The notes beneath the pieces are model-generated. The model did no database searches. It was not told the DNA's origin and saw nothing but the letters and a program-made list of their open reading frames with translations. Below, piece by piece: positions 6,939 to 11,054 of a stretch of DNA of 11,054 nucleotides. Within the stretch, counting starts at the first letter, position 1, and every line of letters starts with the position of its first letter. Source of the stretch: an uncultured Candidatus Melainabacteria bacterium (GTDB lineage Bacteria; Cyanobacteriota; Vampirovibrionia; Gastranaerophilales; Gastranaerophilaceae). The translations under genes and the position numbers were made by a program. The stretch spans positions 1-11,054 of the forward strand of contig CAKVJR010000050.1 of assembly GCA_934754855.1 (NCBI GenBank), in the 5' to 3' direction.

Positions 6939-7625
6939 CTATCGAATATGCACCTGCTCAATACCATGGTCGAGCAGGATTTTTGCAACACGTTCTAAAT
7001 CGGCATGTGTAAAGGGTTTGGCATCTTTAAAAGTTTCGTCTAAAATTTTACTGTAAACAAAGTTTTGGAGAAAATATTTCTTCGCACCCTCAACCGTCGC
7101 TCCGATTTCATCAAAATCATCAACAGTCAAAAGTGCCTCTGTGACTGTCGTTCTAAACTCATAATCAAGTCCGCAGGACATAATTAAGTCAATGCTGTTT
7201 TGAATTTCTGAAATATCAACATCTGTGTCGATAATTTTTTTATACTTCAACAAAGGAGCCTTTATATCCATTGCAATATAATCGACTAAGCCTTTCAGCA
7301 CAATGTTTTCGAGCATATCGAACTTCGAGCCGTTCGTATCAAGTTTGACATCAAAGCCTTTATCTTTCAACTTTGCCAAAAAATCAGGCAAATCTTTTTG
7401 AATACAAGGTTCTCCGCCTGTCACGACTATCCCGTCAAGTTTGCCCTTTCTTTTATCAAGAAATTTCAAAATTGACTCTTCGTCAGCGATTTTTTCAACG
7501 CCCGTAACGAGTTCGGGGTTGTGACAGTAATGACAACGAAAATTGCAGCCATGTGTAAACACAATAGCCGCAATCTTCTTGGGGTAGTCAATAAGTGACG
7601 TTTTTTGAAATCCGCCGATTAACAT
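6939..7625 (-). CDS. nrdG: Anaerobic ribonucleotide reductase activating protein (radical SAM)
   Basis: Radical-SAM activase that uses a 4Fe-4S cluster and S-adenosylmethionine to create the glycyl radical on NrdD. The 228-residue protein starts MLIGGFQKTSLIDYPKKI, typical of the longer NrdG subgroup. It has the cluster motif CNFRCHYC (Cys27, Cys31, Cys34), then GIVVTGGEP at 65-73 and KLDTNGS near 94-100, both standard SAM-binding landmarks. The ATG lies inside the end of nrdD with a 7-base overlap (7619-7625), so the two are almost certainly translated from one message. The stop at 6939 is followed by a weak ATAG/CTAT hairpin and six T's, which could partly attenuate transcription before gshB. 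Confidence 0.95.
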   Translation of the reverse strand: MLIGGFQKTSLIDYPKKIAAIVFTHGCNFRCHYCHNPELVTGVEKIADEESILKFLDKRKGKLDGIVVTGGEPCIQKDLPDFLAKLKDKGFDVKLDTNGSKFDMLENIVLKGLVDYIAMDIKAPLLKYKKIIDTDVDISEIQNSIDLIMSCGLDYEFRTTVTEALLTVDDFDEIGATVEGAKKYFLQNFVYSKILDETFKDAKPFTHADLERVAKILLDHGIEQVHIR

Positions 7626-9745
7626 GAGTGACAGCAGTCTGCCTTTTCCATGTCAAACGTTACACGTTTTTTGAACTCTTCTGCTTTTGAAGCGTTCCAT
7701 TGTTTTACGGGACGAATGTATCCGACAATTCTCGAGTAAACTTCGCACTCGGAACCGCAATCTGGACATTCAAAATGTTCGCCCGCAATGTATCCGTGGC
7801 TCGGACAAGTGCTGAAGGTCGGTGAGAATGTGAAGTACGGGATTCTGTAATTTTCACAAATTTTCTTAACGAGATTTTTCATTACGTCACAATCGTAAAG
7901 TCTTTCGCCTGCGAAAATGTGAACAACCGTTCCACCCGTGTATTTTGTTTGCAAATCGTCTTGGTGGTCAAGAACTTCAAACAAATCGTCCGTATAATTT
8001 ACGGGAAGTTGTGAAGAATTTGTATAGAAAGGTTGAGCACCGTTTTTAACATCTTCTTCATTTGCACAAATCAAATCGGGGTAAGTTTTCTTGTCCAAAC
8101 CTGCCAATCTCAATGAAGTTCCTTCTCCGGGGGTTGCTTCGAGGTTATAGTTATTGCCCGTTTCGATTTGATATTCACGAACAACATTTCTCATAAAGTC
8201 CATAACTCTGACTGCAAATTCTTTGCCCTCTTCCGAGCCGATATTTTGTCCTAAAAGATTTAAGCATGCTTCATTCAAGCCAATCAAACCGATTGTTGAG
8301 AAGTGGTTTTTCCAATAAACTCCAAATCTTCCTTTGATTGCTCTTAAATAATATTTTGTATAAGGATAAAATCCTCTTTCTGTAAGACTTTCGACAACTT
8401 TACGTTTAATTTCCAAACTTTCTTTTGCCATGTCCATTTTTTCTTTCAGCATTCTGAAGAAATCGTCTTTATCCTTTGCAAGATAGCCCAAACGAGGCAT
8501 GTTGATTGTAACAACGCCGATAGAACCCGTCAAAGGATTTGAGCCGAACAAACCGCCGCCACGATATGCAAGTTCTCTGTTATCAATTCTCAAACGGCAG
8601 CACATTGAGCGGGCATCTTCAGGATTCATATCCGAGTTGATGAAGTTCGAGAAGTACGGAATACCGTATTTTGCGGTCATTTGCCACAAACCGTCCAATT
8701 TCGGATTATCCCAATCAAAATCTTTTGTAATGTTATATGTCGGAATCGGGAAAGTGAATACTCGACCGCTATTGTCGCCCTCGGACATAATTTCAAAGAA
8801 TGCACGGTTTATCATGTTCATTTCTTCTTCAAATTCGCCGTAAGTTTTTTCCATAATTTCGCCGCCGACAATCGCTGCTTGGTCTTTGTAATAAGACGGA
8901 CAGTTCAAGTCCATTGTAACGTTCGTGAACGGTGTTTGGAAACCTACTCTTGTCGGCACATTCATATTGAAAATAAATTCTTGCATTGCCTGTTTAACTT
9001 GGTCGTAATTCAATTTGTCATAATAAATATACGGTGCAAGCAAGGTATCAAAGTTTGAAAACGCTTGAGCCCCAGCACTTTCGCCTTGAGTTGTATATAA
9101 GAAATTGACGATTTGACCCAATGCGGTTCTAAAGTGTTTTGCTGGTGCTGAAGAAACCTTGCCTTCAACCCCTTGGAAACCTTCGGTCAACAAGTCTTTC
9201 AAATCCCAACCGACACAGTAACTTGCGATAATATTCAAGTCGTGAATATGGATATCGCCTTTTGTATGTGCTTCTCCTATATTATCGGGATAAATTTTAT
9301 TGAGCCAATAACTCTTACTGATATTTGATGCAATGTAATTGTTCAAACCTTGAACAGAATATGACATGTTCGCATTCTCTTTTACGTTCAAGTCAATTTC
9401 GTGCAAATATTCATCAACCATATCAACTTTCGCATCGTTAATGAACTTTCTGACTTTCGCACGTTGTTCTCTGTAAATAACGTATGATTTTGCAGCCTTT
9501 TTGTAAGCAGAATCGAGCAAAACTTCTTCGACAATATCTTGAATTTCCTCAACAGTCATTGTCTTTAAAAGTTGTTGTTTCGATTTTAAAATATCAAACG
9601 CTTTCTCAGCAGCCTGTGCAGCCAAGTTTTTTGCAGTATTGTGGTCAAATTCCTTTGATGCACGCCCCGCTTTTTCAATCGCTTCGGTGATTTTGTCTTC
9701 ACTGAAATCTACAAGTTTACCGTCACGTTTAACAATCTTTTCCAT
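7619..9745 (-). CDS. nrdD: Anaerobic (class III) ribonucleoside-triphosphate reductase
   Basis: Reduces ribonucleoside triphosphates to deoxyribonucleotides under anaerobic conditions, using a glycyl radical that oxygen destroys. The 708 residues show an N-terminal ATP-cone (about 3-93; KIVKRDGKLVDFSEDKI), the regulatory site for dATP/ATP. The catalytic barrel follows, with MCCRL at 381-385 carrying the family's active-site cysteines. A zinc-type cysteine set near the C terminus (CPSHGY and CPDCGSEC) precedes the glycyl radical motif RIVGY, with Gly675 as the expected radical site. The tail ends CCHSC. The ATG has AAAGGAG about 6 bases upstream. The 3' end overlaps nrdG. Expression probably starts at the promoter at 9858-9886, leaving a hairpin-containing leader of about 105 nt. 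All key residues are present, so it should be functional. Confidence 0.97.
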   Translation of the reverse strand: MEKIVKRDGKLVDFSEDKITEAIEKAGRASKEFDHNTAKNLAAQAAEKAFDILKSKQQLLKTMTVEEIQDIVEEVLLDSAYKKAAKSYVIYREQRAKVRKFINDAKVDMVDEYLHEIDLNVKENANMSYSVQGLNNYIASNISKSYWLNKIYPDNIGEAHTKGDIHIHDLNIIASYCVGWDLKDLLTEGFQGVEGKVSSAPAKHFRTALGQIVNFLYTTQGESAGAQAFSNFDTLLAPYIYYDKLNYDQVKQAMQEFIFNMNVPTRVGFQTPFTNVTMDLNCPSYYKDQAAIVGGEIMEKTYGEFEEEMNMINRAFFEIMSEGDNSGRVFTFPIPTYNITKDFDWDNPKLDGLWQMTAKYGIPYFSNFINSDMNPEDARSMCCRLRIDNRELAYRGGGLFGSNPLTGSIGVVTINMPRLGYLAKDKDDFFRMLKEKMDMAKESLEIKRKVVESLTERGFYPYTKYYLRAIKGRFGVYWKNHFSTIGLIGLNEACLNLLGQNIGSEEGKEFAVRVMDFMRNVVREYQIETGNNYNLEATPGEGTSLRLAGLDKKTYPDLICANEEDVKNGAQPFYTNSSQLPVNYTDDLFEVLDHQDDLQTKYTGGTVVHIFAGERLYDCDVMKNLVKKICENYRIPYFTFSPTFSTCPSHGYIAGEHFECPDCGSECEVYSRIVGYIRPVKQWNASKAEEFKKRVTFDMEKADCCHSC

Positions 9746-9777
9746 TTATATCTCCTTTGATATTTTCACAAACCCCT

Positions 9778-9802
9778 AACAGTCCCGTATTTATTGACTG
9801 TT
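9778..9802 (-). promoter_or_regulatory. Hairpin in the nrdD leader, near the ribosome binding site
   Basis: AACAGTC (9778-9784) and GACTGTT (9796-9802) are perfect 7-bp inverted repeats around an 11-base loop. They lie about 20 bases upstream of the nrdD ribosome binding site. No T-tract follows, so it is not a terminator. It may be an operator or an RNA structure affecting translation. No NrdR-box consensus was recognised. Confidence 0.45.
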
Positions 9803-9820
9803 CGACATTATTTTCTGTTC

Positions 9821-9850
9821 CGCTCGCTAATGTTTCTTCTATTAAGAGCG
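9821..9850 (-). promoter_or_regulatory. Hairpin at the predicted 5' end of nrdD mRNA
   Basis: CGCTC/GAGCG and TAAT/ATTA form two stacked stems with a small asymmetric internal loop (A versus GC) and a 9-base loop. It starts 1-2 bases after the transcription start predicted from the promoter at 9858-9886. Such 5'-terminal stem-loops can protect mRNAs from decay, so a stability role is plausible but inferred. Confidence 0.4.
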
Positions 9851-9857
9851 TTGTTCT

Positions 9858-9886
9858 ATCATACTTTTTTATTCATGCTCATGCAA
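9858..9886 (-). promoter_or_regulatory. Putative promoter of nrdDG
   Basis: On the minus strand, TTGCAT (9881-9886) and TATGAT (9858-9863) are separated by 17 bases. The -10 box is good (5 of 6) and the -35 box moderate. Start predicted near 9851-9852. No FNR-type TTGAT-N4-ATCAA site is visible around it. Confidence 0.5.
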
Positions 9887-9928
9887 CTTTTTTGTCCATG
9901 TTTTTCGTCACATTTTTAACATTTCTCT

Positions 9929-9962
9929 AAAACAAAACCCCCGAGCATAACTCAGAGGTTTT
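9929..9962 (-). terminator. Rho-independent terminator of the TonB_C-like gene
   Basis: On the minus strand, AAAACCTCTGAG and CTCGGGGGTTTT form a 12-bp stem with two G-T wobbles and a 5-base loop. The stem runs into TTTTGTTTT. The wobble positions become C-A mismatches on the other strand, so the element is built for leftward transcription. It ends the gene at 9996 and shields the nrdD promoter. Confidence 0.88.
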
Positions 9963-9995
9963 ATTATTTCGTTACAAATTTAATTTATTTTAATC

Positions 9996-10430
9996 TTATT
10001 TAACATTCGTAAAATAAACCTTCGTTTCAGGATAAACATACTCAAAAGTTACAAATATCAACTCGCCGTTGTATTCTTTCGGAGGTGCAGAAACTTTGTT
10101 CAATTTCATCAAAGCATATTCTACACCGCTGTTAATCCAAGTATCTTCAAGGAATAAATAATTTTTGTCATGAACGTTTCCGTCTTTGTCAATTCTGAAA
10201 CTTACAATGCTCTTCCAACCTTTTTCAACAGGCTTTCCGTCCTTGAACCACTTTTTCAAAGTCGGCATTACTTCATTATCCAAATACGTTCTCATCTCGG
10301 GAGAAAGTTGTTCCATCTTAACATTTACACTCGTTTTGATATCGGGATTAACCCATGCCTCAGCCTTGCTGAAACAATTTGCAAAAAATATCACCAATCC
10401 GACCATTAAAGACGTAATAACTTTTTTCAT
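9996..10430 (-). CDS. Exported TonB C-terminal-like domain protein
   Basis: A 144-residue protein with a clear signal peptide: KK, a hydrophobic stretch at about 5-18, and an AEA-W cleavage site after residue 25. Residues about 72-134 (SIVSFRIDKDGNVHDKNYLF, then LNKVSAPPKEYNGELIFVTFEY) follow the pattern of the TonB C-terminal fold: a VxFxIDKDGxV strand, an Ala/Lys helix, a PP turn and a final FxFxY strand. Unlike true TonB it has no retained membrane anchor and no proline-rich spanning region. It is therefore probably a soluble periplasmic or exported protein, and energy transduction by the usual ExbBD route is unlikely. The ATG has GGTGAGG upstream. It is flanked by its own promoter (10462-10490) and terminator (9929-9962), so it is a single-gene unit. 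Function unknown. Confidence 0.75.
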   Translation of the reverse strand: MKKVITSLMVGLVIFFANCFSKAEAWVNPDIKTSVNVKMEQLSPEMRTYLDNEVMPTLKKWFKDGKPVEKGWKSIVSFRIDKDGNVHDKNYLFLEDTWINSGVEYALMKLNKVSAPPKEYNGELIFVTFEYVYPETKVYFTNVK

Positions 10431-10461
10431 ATTACCTCACCTTCTTATAAGAACTGTTTTA

Positions 10462-10490
10462 ATTTTAGTCTATTCGAAATTTTTTTGCAA
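10462..10490 (-). promoter_or_regulatory. Putative promoter of the TonB_C-like gene
   Basis: On the minus strand, TTGCAA (10485-10490) and TAAAAT (10462-10467) are separated by 17 bases. The predicted start near 10455 gives a leader of about 25 nt. Confidence 0.55.
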
Positions 10491-10526
10491 ATATTCGGGA
10501 AGGAATACCGAAAATGCTAATTCATC

Positions 10527-10555
10527 GTCATACCGAGGAAGAGCCAAAGTATCTG
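10527..10555 (+). repeat. GTCAT(T/A)CTGAG hairpin repeat, copy 3
   Basis: Most decayed copy. Outer arms ATACC/AGTAT have one mismatch, GA on the left faces AA on the right, and the inner arms keep only GG/CC. It still begins GTC and ends CTG. Confidence 0.65.
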
Positions 10556-10573
10556 TTTAAATATTACATTTGT

Positions 10574-10615
10574 GTCATACTGAGGTGAAGCCGAAGTGTC
10601 TATTATTATATTTTT
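10574..10615 (+). repeat. GTCAT(T/A)CTGAG hairpin repeat, copy 4, with 3' tail
   Basis: Outer arms ATACT/AGTGT pair with one T-G wobble. GA flanks both sides of the inner arms GGT/GCC (wobble retained) with loop GAA. Together with a TTATTATATTTTT tail, the 42-base unit matches copy 8 at 39 of 42 positions. Confidence 0.8.
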
Positions 10616-10653
10616 AATCTGCTCAATATAGCGATGAGTTTTGAACATCAAAC

Positions 10654-10685
10654 GTCATTCTGAGGGATTTATCCCGAAGAAGTTG
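10654..10685 (+). repeat. GTCAT(T/A)CTGAG hairpin repeat, copy 5
   Basis: Outer arms ATTCT/AGAAG have one mismatch at the base of the stem. GA flanks a perfect inner stem GGGAT/ATCCC with loop TT. It forms the left end of an 87-bp inverted pair with copy 6. Confidence 0.75.
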
Positions 10686-10710
10686 TTTGCGATTTGTGCA
10701 ACCATTTTTG

Positions 10711-10740
10711 CAAATTCTTCGCTTAAAGGCTCAGAATGAC
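10711..10740 (-). repeat. GTCAT(T/A)CTGAG hairpin repeat, copy 6
   Basis: Read on the minus strand, outer arms ATTCT/AGAAT pair perfectly. GA flanks inner arms GC/GC with loop CTTTAA. It ends TTG rather than CTG. Confidence 0.75.
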
Positions 10741-10756
10741 AAGATTTAATTGCTTT

Positions 10757-10774
10757 GGTTGACTAAAGTCAACC
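10757..10774. repeat. Perfect 8-bp palindrome GGTTGACT/AGTCAACC
   Basis: GGTTGACT and AGTCAACC are separated by AA and followed by CTACAC. It lies between repeat copies 6 and 7. No T-tract follows on either strand, so it is not an obvious terminator. It is probably another small dispersed palindrome. Confidence 0.6.
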
Positions 10775-10788
10775 CTACACTCTTTTCA

Positions 10789-10816
10789 CAGATTCTTCGC
10801 TGACGCTCAGAATGAC
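10789..10816 (-). repeat. GTCAT(T/A)CTGAG hairpin repeat, copy 7
   Basis: Read on the minus strand, outer arms ATTCT/AGAAT pair perfectly. GA flanks inner arms GC/GC with loop GTCA. It ends CTG. This is close to the commonest form of this repeat. Confidence 0.8.
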
Positions 10817-10822
10817 ATTTCT

Positions 10823-10836
10823 GCTTAAAGTTAAGC
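10823..10836. repeat. Small palindrome GCTTAA/TTAAGC
   Basis: Perfect 6-bp arms with a 2-base loop AG, lying between the outward-facing repeat copies 7 and 8. It may be part of a composite unit or chance. Confidence 0.35.
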
Positions 10837-10843
10837 GTTCACT

Positions 10844-10885
10844 GTCATACTGAGGCGAAGCCGAAGTATCTGTTATTATATTTTT
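10844..10885 (+). repeat. GTCAT(T/A)CTGAG hairpin repeat, copy 8, with 3' tail
   Basis: Outer arms ATACT/AGTAT pair perfectly. GA flanks both sides of the inner arms GGC/GCC with loop GAA, so the core contains GCGAAGC, a sequence known to form an unusually stable DNA mini-hairpin. The tail supplies the TATAAT of the leftward promoter at 10875-10904. Confidence 0.85.
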
Positions 10886-10904
10886 CCCCCACAAAGAATG
10901 GCAA
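10875..10904 (-). promoter_or_regulatory. Promoter directly behind a terminator, reading into the repeats
   Basis: On the minus strand, TTGCCA (10899-10904) and consensus TATAAT (10875-10880) are 18 bases apart. The -35 overlaps the T-tract of the terminator at 10903-10933 and the -10 lies in the tail of repeat copy 8. The predicted start near 10868 would transcribe the repeat cluster towards the TonB_C-like gene. Confidence 0.5.
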
Positions 10905-10933
10905 AAAAATTCAGAGGGTCAAATCCCTCTGAA
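10903..10933 (-). terminator. Rho-independent terminator of the right-edge gene
   Basis: On the minus strand, TTCAGAGGG and CCCTCTGAA form a perfect 9-bp stem with a 6-base loop followed by seven T's. It lies 32 bases after the stop codon of the partial gene at 10966 and supports that gene being real. Confidence 0.9.
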
Positions 10934-10965
10934 CAAAACGATTATAAAACTTTGTGCAAATCAAA

Positions 10966-11054
10966 TTACACCGCAAGTTCTTCAAGTTTATATTTATCTT
11001 TTGAGTCTAAATGCATTTTAACCTTTGGCATAGCTATCGCATAATCAGACGGAG
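10966..11054 (-). CDS. C-terminal fragment of an unidentified gene (runs off the window)
   Basis: The reading frame ends in TAA at 10966-10968 and stays open to the right edge. The visible C terminus is about 28 residues, ending KMHLDSKDKYKLEELAV. I do not recognise the family. Support comes from the strong terminator 32 bases downstream on the same strand and from agreement with the orientation of every other gene here. The tail is charged and looks soluble. The start and most of the gene lie outside the window. Confidence 0.6.
   Translation of the reverse strand, partial: PSDYAIAMPKVKMHLDSKDKYKLEELAV

Larger units (their letters stand above)
10654..10740. repeat. 87-bp composite palindrome of two inverted repeat copies
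   Basis: GTCATTCTGAG (10654-10664) and CTCAGAATGAC (10730-10740) are perfect 11-bp terminal inverted repeats. Internally, CGAAGAAGTTG and CAAATTCTTCG pair with one mismatch. It resembles a miniature inverted-repeat element with no coding capacity. Confidence 0.65.
10491..10909. other. Right gene-free region packed with hairpin repeats
   Basis: No gene is supported in these roughly 420 bases. They hold six copies of the GTCAT(T/A)CTGAG repeat in both orientations, two further perfect small palindromes (10757-10774 and 10823-10836), and a leftward promoter at the right end (10875-10904). Confidence 0.7.

Noticed and set aside
10527..10885. Possible CRISPR array because of several similar repeats with spacers between them.
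   Set aside because: The copies occur in both orientations, differ in sequence, and have spacers of very different length. No cas genes are present. The pattern fits dispersed hairpin repeats.

Overview
The window is AT-rich and every gene that can be supported lies on the minus strand, so transcription runs from the right edge towards the left. The organism looks like an anaerobic, diderm (outer-membrane) bacterium. It has an oxygen-sensitive class III ribonucleotide reductase with its activase, an exported protein with a TonB C-terminal-like fold, and gluconeogenic ATP-type PEP carboxykinase. The low GC, the gene content and the abundant GTCAT(T/A)CTGAG-type dispersed repeats would fit an uncultured gut lineage such as Gastranaerophilales (Melainabacteria, non-photosynthetic Cyanobacteria). 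That placement is inference from style, not proof.

Layout, right to left in the direction of transcription. The 3' end of an unidentified gene (10966-11054) is followed by a strong terminator and, immediately behind it, a good promoter. Next comes a repeat-rich, gene-free stretch (about 10491-10910). Then a secreted TonB_C-like protein (9996-10430) with its own promoter and terminator. A promoter and a structured leader of about 105 nt precede nrdD (7619-9745), whose end overlaps nrdG (6939-7625). After 63 bases come gshB (5904-6875) and gshA (4600-5907), which share an ATGA stop/start overlap. Then pckA (2863-4455) with its own promoter and terminator, a stand-alone double-PAS protein with a TTG start (1929-2714), and a CNNM/CBS/CorC-type membrane protein (460-1818) with a clear promoter. 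The left 459 bases hold no credible gene but contain more copies of the repeats.

How the genes work together: nrdD and nrdG form one functional unit, the reductase and the radical-SAM enzyme that installs its glycyl radical. gshB and gshA make glutathione in two steps and are translationally coupled. nrdDG and gshBA could be one transcription unit, which would tie anaerobic dNTP synthesis to thiol supply. The remaining genes look like independent housekeeping or signalling units.

The protein-coding content is mostly ordinary. The most interesting signal is non-coding. Eight copies of a short repeat, in both flanks and both orientations, share one hairpin plan: a 5-bp outer stem, a symmetric GA/GA internal loop, and an inner palindrome. 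Their stems change in compensating pairs from copy to copy. No defence system, CRISPR array, prophage, transposase, tRNA or rRNA was recognised.
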